From Alligator mississippiensis (lineage: Eukaryota; Chordata; Crocodylia; Alligatoridae): a stretch of DNA of 64,000 bases. The translations under genes and the position numbers were made by a program. The DNA is taken from positions 349,220,203 through 349,284,202 of the forward strand of contig NC_081824.1 in the NCBI RefSeq assembly GCF_030867095.1, in the 5' to 3' direction. The notes below the pieces were generated by a model. It was not told where the DNA came from. It saw nothing but the letters and a program-made list of their open reading frames with translations, and did no database searches. Numbering within the stretch: position 1 is the stretch's first letter; each line of letters starts with the position of its first letter. Shown one piece after another: positions 21,685-31,052 of this stretch.

Positions 21685-23469
21685 CTAGTCGAGGGACCCG
21701 CCCAGGCCCCACTCCACTCTCACCCTCTGGGCAAGCTTGTCCAGACGGTAGGCCATCTGACGTGTGCCCCGATCTTGCTGCATGAGCTTAACTGCCGCCC
21801 TGGCAGCCTTGACAAACACTTTGGGGTCCGCACACCACTGGGTGATGTGCCCCGCTACATTTTTCTGCCCCTTGGTTAGCTTCAGCAAGGACAGGAGTCC
21901 CCCATAGTCAGGAGGGACCCAGGGGGGCTCCGCCAGCTTGGGGTGGATGTTGCCTACGGAAGAGCGGCGAGGCCGCACCCCCGGCGAGAGCTCGCCCGCA
22001 ACTGCAGCGTCGACCCCCTCGATGTCCAGGCACATCAGCCGCCTCTCGTCGTCCGAGTCAAGGACCGGCTCCGCGAGGACATTCCCTGTCTTCTTGGGGG
22101 GGGAGGGGCCATCCCGCTCACGACGTCTCTTGCGAGACTCCGAGAGCTGGATCTCCATCTCGCTAACTTCCCCATCTGCTCTGGTAGGCTGGGGCGTGAC
22201 CAAAGGGGCAGCAGGCTCTCCCGCCACCCCTGGGGCCAGGCCACCGGAAGAGAGACATTCGCCACTATCCCTGCTGCCGCCAGACTCCGGAGGCTGGGGG
22301 ACAGGCGAGGGGAGGGGGACCCCTGAGGGCCCCTCCCCCCCACCCGCTAAGTCTGCCCCGTCGGTGGCTACATCCAACGGGGCGGGTGGTGTGGCAGCCG
22401 GGGTGGGGTCCGGCTCTGTAGTGGGGGGGCCCTCGGCACTGGCCGAGGAGGGGTCTGTCAGGGATGGGGTGTCCTGAGAGGCCCCCCTCATCTCCCTCTC
22501 TTTGTCGGGTGGTTGGGAGGATGCCCGAGCCCCATCATCCGATGAGGCTCCAGCGCCGCAGTCCCCGGCCACCCCAGCCACTTCGGCCGGGGCAGGCAGG
22601 GGGCAAGGGGAAGCGTCCACCCCTCCACCCGGTGGGGCTGCCGCACCGAGGCCTGGGGGCGCCACAGATGGGGGAGGGGGCGGTGGGGCCATGGTAGTAG
22701 CACCAGCCCCTCGGCTGGACGATGGCTTCCCACTGGAGACCCCGGTCCCCTGAGATGGAATGGGGGGGGAAGGAGGTCGGGAGGAAGAGCTCCCAGCCTC
22801 CCTGGGCCTGCCGCGTGCCCCAGAGGTCGACGCGCCGTCTCTCGGCGCTGCCGCAGGCGGCGATGGTCCAGCTGCCTTGCCCCGAGGGCACTGCGCGGCC
22901 AGGTGGGAGGAGCCCCCGCACTTGAAGCACGTGGTCTCTCCCACAGATAGATAGATAATAAACCTCCGCCCCTCGAGTGTGAGGCTCAGGGAGCGAGGCA
23001 GCGACTGGGAGCCCTCCTTGAGGAGCATGAAGACCTGCCTCCGAAAAGACAGGACGTGCTTGCCCTGAGGGTTCTTGTTTCCCATCGGCAGGCGGCGAAA
23101 AGGACTCGCAGGAACCCCATAGGCCTCGAGTCCCCTGGCCAGCTCCCGATTGGAAACGTGCGGTGGGACGTTGGAAATCACCACCCTCACTGCCTGAGTC
23201 TCTAGGGGCGTGACAGGGTAGTGGATGCCCGCAATGTCCAGGCCCTCCGCACACACCCTGTCAACCAAGGCGGGCTTGCTCAAATAGATCATCGGGACCG
23301 TGTTCACGCGCCCCGCGTAGCGGATGGTACGCCGTCCCAGGAGGGCGGCCAGAGCCTCCACGCAAGCCTCGAGCCCCACATGGAGAGGGGCATGAACCCT
23401 CAGGCCATGAGACAGTGGGAGGTCCCGAGAGACATCCTCATGCCAGCTGCCAGGCGTAGGAGCCGCCAT
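21685..23469 (-). CDS. LINE ORF1: zinc-knuckle nucleic-acid-binding protein (594 aa)
   Basis: This is the intact first ORF of the Tx1-like LINE, presumably the RNA-binding and chaperone partner of ORF2. Residues about 20-175 form a globular region (RRTIRYAGRVNT, then VISNVPPHVS and FRRQVFML). It resembles the region in front of the zinc finger in ZCCHC3-like proteins, a name such ORF1s often receive in databases (family knowledge, not searched here). A CCHC knuckle, CX2CX4HX4C, occupies residues 181-194 (CFKC at 22,918-22,929). Residues about 200-430 are Pro/Ser/Gly-rich and probably disordered. A basic 'SRKRRRERD' stretch follows, and then a charged C-terminus. The ORF ends 52 bases before the ORF2 start. 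No disabling mutation is visible. Confidence 0.8.
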   Translation of the reverse strand: MAAPTPGSWHEDVSRDLPLSHGLRVHAPLHVGLEACVEALAALLGRRTIRYAGRVNTVPMIYLSKPALVDRVCAEGLDIAGIHYPVTPLETQAVRVVISNVPPHVSNRELARGLEAYGVPASPFRRLPMGNKNPQGKHVLSFRRQVFMLLKEGSQSLPRSLSLTLEGRRFIIYLSVGETTCFKCGGSSHLAAQCPRGKAAGPSPPAAAPRDGASTSGARGRPREAGSSSSRPPSPPIPSQGTGVSSGKPSSSRGAGATTMAPPPPPPSVAPPGLGAAAPPGGGVDASPCPLPAPAEVAGVAGDCGAGASSDDGARASSQPPDKEREMRGASQDTPSLTDPSSASAEGPPTTEPDPTPAATPPAPLDVATDGADLAGGGEGPSGVPLPSPVPQPPESGGSRDSGECLSSGGLAPGVAGEPAAPLVTPQPTRADGEVSEMEIQLSESRKRRRERDGPSPPKKTGNVLAEPVLDSDDERRLMCLDIEGVDAAVAGELSPGVRPRRSSVGNIHPKLAEPPWVPPDYGGLLSLLKLTKGQKNVAGHITQWCADPKVFVKAARAAVKLMQQDRGTRQMAYRLDKLAQRVRVEWGLGGSLD

Positions 23470-23930
23470 TCCTCGCCAGGACAGGGTTAAACTGCGAAGC
23501 GCAGCAAAAAAAAAAAAGCCTCAGGCTGACCCGGGGACTGGGACTGGGAGGGGGCTGAAAATGTCCCAAAATCGGCCTGAGGGGGGGCAGAGCAACCCTG
23601 CAGGGGCTCAGGGCAAGCCCCAAGGCAGGGGCAGATGGCAGGGACCAAGGGAAGGGGCCCTGGGGGAGGGAGGCAGCAGAAATCAAAGGGAGAACTCAGG
23701 CGGGGGTGGGGGAGGGGCAGAGGCAAACGAGGCTGCCAGAGCCCAGGGGAAAAAGGCTCAGAAAGTGGGGGGAAGGGGCAGGGAGGGGGTCCCCAGGGAC
23801 AGGGTGGGGAGAGGCAAGGGTTGTTTTGGGGGGGGGGACAGGAAAAGGGGGGCAGGGAGTGCGAGGCAATGAGCTGAAAGCACCTGAGCTGGAGGAGCTT
23901 AGAAGGGCTTCAGCTGTCGGCAGCCATCTT
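23470..23930 (-). promoter_or_regulatory. LINE 5' UTR with YY1-like start
   Basis: About 460 bases of C-rich sequence on the sense strand (G-runs on the plus strand) precede ORF1. The first bases, AAGATGGCTGCC, match the core of the YY1 site (AAGATGGCNGC) that also sits at the very 5' end of mammalian L1, where it sets the start of transcription. The promoter role here is inferred by analogy. Confidence 0.6.
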
Positions 23931-23949
23931 GAAAGAAAGAAAGAAAGAC
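23931..23949. repeat. (TTTC)n tract between two LINE copies
   Basis: On the plus strand four GAAA units and a trailing GAC separate the 5' end of copy 1 from the poly-A tail of copy 2. Nothing else lies between the two elements. Confidence 0.9.
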
Positions 23950-24806
23950 TTTTTTTTTTTACTTTTATGAAGGTTTATTAAGGGGAAAAGGGGGTAATAA
24001 CCCAACAAAGTAATAAAACACTGCCCACACATGGGCCCAGGTACAACACACACAGCCTAGGGCTTTGGCTTGCAAGCCCTGCATTCACAGTCTAAAAACA
24101 AAAATATCCAGTTCAACATCAGCCTGCTGAGACCCCTGCTGGTACCCCAGGAAGGGGGCTAGCAGTATCACAGTGCAAGAACTAAATGGCCACCCTCAAC
24201 ACTGCAGAGCACCCCCTGAATTGCCCAATGTGCCTGGAAGGCGGGCGCCATCTGCTGGAGGACAGCGTGCTCAAACTCCAGCAACAGGCATGCCCGCACT
24301 AAAAACTGGAAGAGCTGCAGGGCATCATCTGAGCTAGCCCCAGCAAGCCAGTTCCTGCGGCTCCTAAGGATAGCCATCTTAGCCTGGCAAAGTAAGAAGT
24401 TGGCCAGGCAGCTGATACCCGCATTGGCTGCCTGGTAGGGGAGGGAGAACAAGTAAGTTGCCTCCAAGGCCAAACCTAGCACCTCAAGCAAAGCGCTGAC
24501 AGCAGCAAACAGCTGCGACAGCCAGGGACATCTGGAGAAGGCATGGTTAAGGTCCTCCTCCGCTCCCCCTGGACAAAAGGGACAAGTCGCAGCTGGGTCC
24601 ATGTGGCAGACGAGAATGTCGGTGGCCAGTATCCCATGTAGCAACCGGAGGTCATCGGTCTTTTTGGAGATGGGGGGCTTATAAATTGTGTGCTACACGG
24701 GGCAGGCTGCCATGAGCGCCAGTGCTGCTATGTGCTTCCGCCACACCATGTCAAGCCAAGTGGCAAGGACGCAGGCATGGCGGACCCAAATCACCCAGAA
24801 ATACAC
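23950..24806 (-). mobile_element. Tx1/L1-like LINE, copy 2, 5'-truncated
   Basis: The copy begins with an 11-base poly-A tail (plus T run 23,950-23,960) and an AATAAA-containing 3' UTR that aligns with 17,338-17,620 of copy 1. It then runs through the last approximately 210 codons of ORF2. It is truncated at about 24,806, next to 'gaaaggaagaaagaaagaaa', again a TTTC-type microsatellite. It lies directly upstream of, and in the same orientation as, copy 1. CpGs are mostly lost, so it is older. Confidence 0.85.
24168..24800 (-). pseudogene. ORF2 C-terminal fragment of LINE copy 2
   Basis: An open run of 158 codons (24,644-24,168) matches the C-terminus of copy 1 ORF2: HGILATD, CPFCPGGAEEDLNHAF with the Cys/His motif, and LANFLLCQAKMAILRSRRNWL. 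It then continues in what is the shifted frame of copy 1 (LQLFQFLVRACLL to the stop). It therefore preserves the original C-terminal frame and shows that copy 1 lost one base near 17,778. Homology extends upstream to about 24,800 with stops. Confidence 0.8.
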
Positions 24807-24830
24807 AGAAAGGAAGAAAGAAAGAAAAAA
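24807..24830. repeat. (TTTC)n-type tract at the truncated end of copy 2
   Basis: Imperfect GAAA units on the plus strand lie immediately at the 5' truncation point of LINE copy 2. Confidence 0.8.
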
Positions 24831-26010
24831 TGAAGGAACATAAAGGTTGAGGAACCTTAGTTTATGCTATCACCGTCCCGCATTTTCTTTCCTTTCGAGA
24901 TGTCTCTTTTCAGATTCAAATTTCCTCTGCATAAATCTTGCTGTTACACATTTTCACTAATTATTATCAACAGAGCTGTTGGGAGTAACAGAAAATTATT
25001 TTATTTAACAAATGAACACAATACGTTTTGCACATCCTACTCTTTCAAGTTTTGTTTGTACCTCATTTAGTGATCTTTATTCCAATTAAGGCTTTTTATT
25101 ATATTAACCAATATAAGAAACTGTCAGGAAGCCAAAAGAACAGGCATTAAAGAGAGACAAAGAAGGAAATCCCAATGAAAAAAAGAAAGTTGCTAATCAT
25201 ACAAGTATACATTTTTATTTTCTGTTTTACTGAGCCAAATCAGTAATTAAAATTATCCAGATGCTGTAGTTTCAGAGGAGTGCTGAAGTAAAAAACATAA
25301 AATTACTTTAATTGTCCCAGACTGATCAAATTTAGAAGAGGTGGTTTATGCATCAGCCTTTTTAATTTTTTTAACACAAACAGGTCGAACTCCTAGGAAT
25401 ATTGAGCTGTGTACGTATGTTTTCAGGTTTTTTTCTTGCATAACTGTAGCAGGGTTATAAATTCAGTCTAGTTACACTTGCTGCTTGGTAGCATGCCAAA
25501 AGGTCCTCTGTTCATCCATATTATAACGTTTTCATTTCCCTTTGTTCTGCTTCACTAACTTCAGAACTTCTTGTCATCTAGATACGTGCACAACAGCCGA
25601 TGCATATAGATAAACTCTCTGCGGAAAATCTTCTGTCTCTGAGGTAGAAATAGAACAGATTGGTGGGGTCAGTATTAAACTAGCTTCCTATAATGAGTTG
25701 AAAGCTCCCATCTGTTCTATATACTAATTTGGTTGAAGCTTGTAAGGAAAGAAAAAAGGATCAATACAAATTAATGGGCTCTTCATAAGCATTAAATTAA
25801 CAGCAAGAAAAAAATGCAGGATTGCATGGAGGGGGTGCTTATAATCTTCCTCTGAGGCTTATAAAGCTCAATGAGTGCAAACAGGTATAATTATGGTGTT
25901 AAAAAGGACTCAAAGTTACTGGAGAAAAAGAACTCAGCGTTCTCTAAATAAAGAAAGCTCTCCAACAGGAGGCAAGCACATTCATCCTCCATCACTGATT
26001 TTGATTCTTG
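24831..26010. other. AT-rich stretch, nothing recognised
   Basis: Short random open frames. I see no repeat ends or coding motif. Confidence 0.4.
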
Positions 26011-26427
26011 ACTCTCTCCAGAGGCAGCCTTAGGGGAAAGGGCACTCTGGGCAAACTTGTATTTTGGTGCCCCCTAATGACCCACCCTGGCAGCCCCCCA
26101 GCACCCTACCCCTGTGCCTCCTCGCCCCCAAGTCAGCAGCACTGCTGCAGCAGAGGCAGGTGAACAGGAACGTGGGGCTCAGCTCAATTGGGAGGCAAAG
26201 CCTCCTACACTGCCCTACCTGGCTCCTTCTGAGCAGTGGCAGAAGGTGGGTGCACTAGGCTAGGCATCACTCCTCCTGCCTCCAGCTGAGGCAGGACAGG
26301 GAAGGAGAGAGCATTGCTGTGTGTGCGTGCGTGTATGCATGCATGTGTGTGTGTGGCACCCCCCTGACCACAGCACCCTGGGCAGTCACCCACATCGCCA
26401 ACCCCTAAGGCTGACTCTGACTTGCTC
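26011..26427. mobile_element. hAT MITE, family 3
   Basis: The element spans 26,019-26,419. Terminal inverted repeats are CAGAGGCAGCCTTAGGGG and CAGAGTCAGCCTTAGGGG (one difference). The flanking 8-mers actctctc and acttgctc match at six of eight positions, as expected for an aged 8-bp duplication. The interior is GC-rich with a GT/GC alternating tract (about 26,319-26,354). No transposase is encoded. Confidence 0.75.
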
Positions 26428-27400
26428 TTTTCCACATTGATCCACAGTGTTCCCAATGTCCTTATTAATAATCCACATCACCCCCTTTCTACACATTTCA
26501 CTGCCCTCACCTCTTCATTCAGCCAGCAGCTCTGGTTCAACAGTCCCACTCATCAAAGGGCTAATTACTTGACTTGGTCTTCACTAGCCACTGCTCCCCC
26601 TCTGACTTCTGTGTTGCTGAGGTGCACACTCTAGTTATCACTAGGTCTCTTTCAGCCTCATCCATAAGTACCCATGGCCTTTCTATGACTTCCAGTCTAT
26701 CAACACTGATGGTTTCTCAGCTATTCTCAGGCCTTTCTTCCCTGCCCTCTCTTCCTTCATATGGTTGTTGATTCTCTGCATGCTTCCCCCCCCTACCATC
26801 CTTGACTCTGTTGCCCTACTCTCACCGTTCCAGACTGGCTCACCCCCAAGAGCTGCTACCTCAGCTCCTGCTCTCATACTGCACAGAATCACTGGCAGAA
26901 ATCCTAAGACCAGACTCATTTCTTTCTCTGCAGATTTGTTCTCTCTTCCTTCAGTTCTCTTTTCTTCCTTACTAAGCAACTCTGCTTCTCCAGTTTGACT
27001 AGATCCACACCCACAGCTCCACAGCATTTTTGCCACCTTTGAGTTGCTCTTCATCACTTTCATTTTTCCACAGAATCTCACCAGTTCCTTGCAGAGGAGG
27101 ATGATAAAATATACTGTTACTTCCTTTTCCCCTTAGTTTTCCTTCCCTTCCTACTCCCACTCATGCAATTCTACCCAAATCTCCCCTATCACAGGCACAG
27201 AGGTTTCTTGTCTTCTCTTCTTCTCTAATCCCTCCAACTGCCCCAAGGACTTCTATCCCATCTCATGATTTCACCAACATTTGCTTTTGTCCCATCTCCC
27301 TTACTCTTCTCCTTGCTCTCTCAATCTCCTCTGGCCCTATTTTCTTATAATACAAACATGCTTTAATCTTTCTGGCCCCTGAGACACATTACACTTAATA
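26428..27400 (+). pseudogene. Relic LINE coding sequence (L2/Rex1-like), decayed
   Basis: With frame changes, the plus strand gives LLDLVFTSHCSPSDFCVAEV, the LDLVFT-type end of the endonuclease region seen in L2/Rex1-type LINEs. Later it gives SPLLFSLLSQSPLALFSY, like the segment before 'YKHA-ITPLLKK' in their reverse transcriptase. The C/T-rich codon pattern and several stops indicate a very old copy. No catalytic motif survives. The assignment is by eye and tentative. Confidence 0.4.
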
Positions 27401-27499
27401 TGTTATTAACTGATAATCACATCTTAAGTAACGGCGCTCATTCATTCAATTAATGGCATGATAAAACCAAAAATAAGCGACAACATTATCACACAGAAT

Positions 27500-28125
27500 A
27501 TATGTAAGAACTTTGTCCCTGGTTCCTATCATACCTTTAACTGAATATGTGACCAGTGTGCTCCAGAGGGTAGGAGAAACCAAGCAACAACTGTGTGCCA
27601 GAATGAATGCACACCGAAAATCTATCAGAGACAAAAATACCCAGTTACCTGTGGGGGCTCATTTCTCACAAGAAAAGCACTGTCTCCAGTCTCAGTTGTA
27701 ATCCTCAAAGGAAATTTACAAAATACCTTCCAGAGACAGGCCCATGAACTTCACTTCATCAACCTACTGGATACAAAAAATCATGGACTAAATATAGACA
27801 TTTAATTTATGACACATTATAACCTGTCTGACATCTGACTTCCCAGGTAAATCTTACCAGCTATTCTCATTCCCTTCCCCCATATCCACCTGTCTCCCAT
27901 CCTTTGACTACAGCTACATTCTTTCCCCCTTCTTTCCCCTCCACCTGTCTTTTACCTACTGATCATCTTAATTTACATTTTAACTGACTGGCTTTCTTGC
28001 ATACATACTGGCACAGACCATCTGCAGATGCTTCCTCAGCCTGACAAAGGGGCATTTGTGCCAGAAAGCTTGCTAAGTAGAATTTTTCCAATTATTTGAG
28101 TTGGTCTAATAAAGGATTTACCCAA
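27500..28125 (+). mobile_element. Penelope-like element with GIY-YIG remnant
   Basis: Positions about 27,540-27,800 encode, across a frame change near 27,700, the C-terminal part of a GIY-YIG endonuclease as found in Penelope-like retroelements. Visible are VGETKQQLCARMNAHRKSI, then PVGAHF, then QRQAHELHFINLLDTKNHGL in the next frame. The 3' UTR (27,810-28,020) and the tail 'gagttggtctaataaaggat' follow. This tail links the other tail fragments in the window to the same family. The reverse transcriptase part is missing and the first GIY residues are blurred. Confidence 0.65.
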
Positions 28126-28470
28126 AGAACCTTGTCTGCCAGAGGGTGGGAGCACTGATCAGCTGATCGGGGTCCCAGCTGGGAGAGCACAGTGAGCTGC
28201 CCCGGCTGGGAGTCCCAATCAACTGACAGAGTTCCCAGCCATGGGAACCCAGCCACAGAGTTCCAGCTTGCTGTCCCCTGTGGCTGGAAGCTCTGAACAC
28301 TGATGGGTGGCTGGGAGCCCTATCAGTGATCAGAACTCCTAGCTGCCAGGGATGCATAGTGCCACCCTGCACCCCCATAGGTGGGAGCCCTATCAGCTGA
28401 TCAGAGCTCCCAGCTACAGGGATGCATAGTGCTGACATGTTCAGCTCCTGGGGATCCCAGCCATAGGATC
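28126..28470. repeat. Minisatellite-like tandem repeat, unit about 70-85 bp
   Basis: Units starting 'tgggagccctatcag' and containing 'gatcagagctcccagct' repeat about four to five times with indels. The last two, starting near 28,312 and 28,382, are the clearest, with a 70-bp spacing and a shared 'cagggatgcatagtgc'. No coding meaning is evident. Confidence 0.65.
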
Positions 28471-28474
28471 AAAG

Positions 28475-28713
28475 ATTAGCAAGGGGAGCCCAGGATCATG
28501 ACGTTTGGTCTCTGCATCCTGGCCTGATACTAGATTGACCCATTCTATTTGTAAAGAGTTGAAGTCCCCCTTTATTACTGTGTTTTCTGCTGTCACAGCT
28601 TTTCTCAACTCCATTAGCATTTCTAGCTCACTGCTGCCACCCCGGTCTGGAGGTCGATAGTATATCCCTAGATGTATATTTTTCTATTGAGACCCAGGAT
28701 TTCTATCCACAAA
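28475..28713 (-). pseudogene. CR1 LINE endonuclease relic, second half
   Basis: On the minus strand this reads GIYYRPPDRGG...ENTVIKGDFN, the YRPP and GDFN motifs of a CR1-type AP endonuclease. It continues the endonuclease begun at 29,018-29,560, with an intervening insertion at 28,714-29,017. No reverse transcriptase follows. Confidence 0.7.
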
Positions 28714-29017
28714 GGGCATTTTTCCATGTGCTTCCAACGCAGCACCGAGTACTTTTAATTAGCAAACCACACTAATTAAAAACGCCCACTCATCATATGT
28801 ACTAGCGGTGCAGCATGTCTCCACAATGAGAAAACAGCAGTGGGGCACTTTGAACTGAAGCACATCAAACATGTTTTATTTCAAAGCACACCATTGCCAC
28901 TTTCTTAGCGCAGAGACATGCTGCGCCGCTAATATATGTGACATGTGAGGCTGCCAGAGCAAATCAGTTTACTTGCTGGATTTCCAGTGCATCAAACCAG
29001 GCTCCCTGCATGCCCCC
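28714..29017. mobile_element. MITE inserted in the CR1 endonuclease
   Basis: About 300 bases interrupt the CR1 reading. The ends are GGGCATTTTTCCATGTGC and, inverted, GGGGGCATGCAGGG. Inside, 'ctagcggtgcagcatgtctc' and 'agagacatgctgcgccgcta' form a clear inverted repeat. The GGGCAT-type ends resemble the 3-bp-TSD MITE family, but no clean duplication is visible (aaa / taa). Exact ends are uncertain. Confidence 0.5.
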
Positions 29018-29560
29018 TAACCACACACAGATTCTATGCTACTTCTCTTATCAATTGAAAAATCTACCCTATTTGATTCAATGCAGTCTTTGATGCAGAG
29101 TGCCACTCCCCCACCAGTATGACCTACTCTACTATTCTTGTATAATTTGTATCCTAGTGTTAGAGCATCCCACCGATTTTCCTCATTCCACCATGTTTCA
29201 GAGGTACCTACTATGTCAAAATCATTATTTACTGATAAGCATTCAAGTTCTCCTGGTTTAAATCTTACATTCTAGCATTAGTATAAAAGCATGTGTACTT
29301 TTTATTGTTGCCTAGTGGGCTATTTCTGTGTGACCTTCTACTCATTAAGTTATTTACTTCTGCTTGTCTTCACTCTGTTTCCTTATCCCCCTTTTTCACG
29401 GTTTCACCCTTATAGAGTGTATCAATCCAAACTGTGCGCTGTTCCACATCTGTTGGATTTGTCTCCATTTTTAGTTTAAAAGCTGCTCTGCCAACTTTTT
29501 TATGTTATGTGCCATCTGTACCACTCCACAATTAGTCTTTCAGAACCAGGAAAGATTCTT
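29018..29560 (-). pseudogene. CR1 LINE endonuclease relic, first half
   Basis: Minus-strand translation with frame changes gives LYTNAR, ENLNA/ELECL, DIVGTSETWWNEENRW, LGYKLYKNSRVGHTGGGVAL and IKDCIESN. These are the N-terminal endonuclease motifs (TNARSL, ETWW, GGGVAL) of CR1 ORF2. Stops and shifts show it is long dead. The upstream boundary is uncertain. Confidence 0.7.
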
Positions 29561-30099
29561 CAGCCAGAGTTTTACAGAATTTTATATGACTCAGAGTTTC
29601 TGATTGATTTCTTTCTTTCTTTAGGAAGATTGTGAATAGTGTTAATGGTTAAGGCATTGGTCACAGTAAGAGCTTTGCATGTTGTGTAACTTTTTACACC
29701 TCAGTAGTCCCACCAGGAACCAAAGGAACTAAACATGTAAAGTCCTTAGCATTTGCATGATTTGATGAGTTGCTGCTGTGTGGAGTCATTGGCACTTTTT
29801 CATAGGGATGACATATGCTTGAAAAACCCTAGTCTTTATGTTAAATAAAAAATTGCTAGGGCCTGTTACAGCTTTCTGTGCCAGGTACTGCAGATTATAT
29901 TTACTGAAGCTAGTAGCGTGAACAATACGAATGCAGAAGGGCAGATTTAATTGCTGGTGACGAAAGCAAAAGTATTCACTGAAGAACAGCCTCTAATCAT
30001 ATTGGCCCAGATCCTCAGAGGTAATTAGGCACTGAACTCCCATTGATTTCCCTTGAGGACCTGAGCTGTCTCCTTCAATATCAGTTGTATTTCTGACTG
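29561..30099. other. Noncoding stretch, nothing recognised
   Basis: AT-rich with no identifiable element between the CR1 relic and the next MITE. Confidence 0.4.
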
Positions 30100-30607
30100 A
30101 GTGGGAGCATCTACATGTGTCATTAAGGCAATGTGATAAATTCCAGTGCAGTTCACACCAGAGTCAGCTGCTCCCAGGTGCAGCGACATCACATGTGCCT
30201 GGGATCACAGCATGTTGAGCTAGGGTGGAGCAGCCCTGGGCTTGCAGGGGGATGTGTGGGGGTGGTCATCCCCAGGCTCCAGAAGTCTGTGTCAAGCAGT
30301 GAAGGGACTGGCTGGGTAACAAGAATGCCCCAGCATGTGGAGCCCTGTGGCTAGGTGACAGGAAGCTGTCTGGCCCTCTCCTGCCTGGGTTGACCAGGTG
30401 CAATGTACTCCTGGGTCAATGTTTACATATTCATTTTACCACAGGTAAACTCTGCCATAAGATAGTACTGTCCCCAACAGCACTATCTTACAGTGGAGTT
30501 AATTAATCTACTGCGCCCTAATGTGGGTGCTCATGTAGACAGTGACGCTTTACTGCAGAGCTAATTAGGCAACTCCTCAGTAAAACGCATGTATAAATGT
30601 GCCCAGT
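30100..30607. mobile_element. MITE, 3-bp TSD (agt), GGGTGTGTCTACAC family
   Basis: The element spans 30,103-30,604 and is flanked by 'agt' on both sides (30,100-30,102 and 30,605-30,607). It starts GGGAGCATCTACATGTG, and its right end inverted is GGGCACATTTATACATGCG. 'Gatagtactgt' and its inverse near 30,462-30,490 make a central stem. It has no coding capacity. A 3-bp TSD with GGG termini suggests PIF/Harbinger-like mobilisation (inference). Confidence 0.7.
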
Positions 30608-31052
30608 GAGTACAAAAGTTGTAAAAAAAAAAGGAAGAAAGCAGAGAATATTTAATAAAGTTAGTATGCACATAAGTGCATTTTAGATCCATTCTTCAGC
30701 AGCCCCCCAAAAAAGGAATGAGATCAAATTAAAGTAAAACAGTGTACACAAAGGTCAGATTTCAAAAGGACTGAAAGGACCCAATTTTCAAAAATGAAAG
30801 GACCCAATTATCTACTGCCTATTTACGTACCTAAAGGAAGGAGTCTGGTTCAGATGTGATAGAAATGGACGTGACTTACTGAAGGTACTGAAACTGATTT
30901 GATCCTAACAATTTAGTGTTGGTTAAGTCAGTATGCTTAGCCTCCAGCCACCTAAGAGTAGCCAATAGGAAAAAAACTGAATGCATTTCTGTGTCATAAA
31001 TCACATCCTCTGGTAACCTCATATAGAGCTAAAGGGAAAAATCTCTGGCTGC
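30608..31052. other. Noncoding stretch, nothing recognised
   Basis: No element or gene recognised. Confidence 0.4.

Larger units (their letters stand above)
17335..23930 (-). mobile_element. Near full-length Tx1/L1-like LINE, copy 1
   Basis: The element is about 6.6 kb on the minus strand. The 5' end is AAGATGGCTGCC at 23,930, abutting a (TTTC)n tract. Next come a GC-rich 5' UTR of about 460 bases, ORF1, ORF2, and a 3' UTR with an AATAAA signal (plus 17,338-17,343). Two ORFs, an L1-type reverse transcriptase, an APE endonuclease and a zinc-knuckle ORF1 fit the Tx1 clade of the L1 group, several of whose families insert at defined sites (RNA genes or microsatellites). It is far richer in GC and CpG than its surroundings, so it is young. 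No poly-A run or microsatellite is visible at its 3' end, and I cannot find a target duplication. It is inactive because of two ORF2 lesions. Confidence 0.85.

Noticed and set aside
22535-23254. A 239-codon frame overlapping LINE ORF1 in another minus frame
   Set aside because: It is composition-driven and lacks any motif, while the overlapping 594-codon frame has a clear zinc knuckle.
21685-23469. Reading ORF1 as a host ZCCHC3-like gene
   Set aside because: It sits 52 bases upstream of an endonuclease/reverse-transcriptase ORF in the same orientation, between a LINE 5' UTR and ORF2, so it is the element's ORF1.
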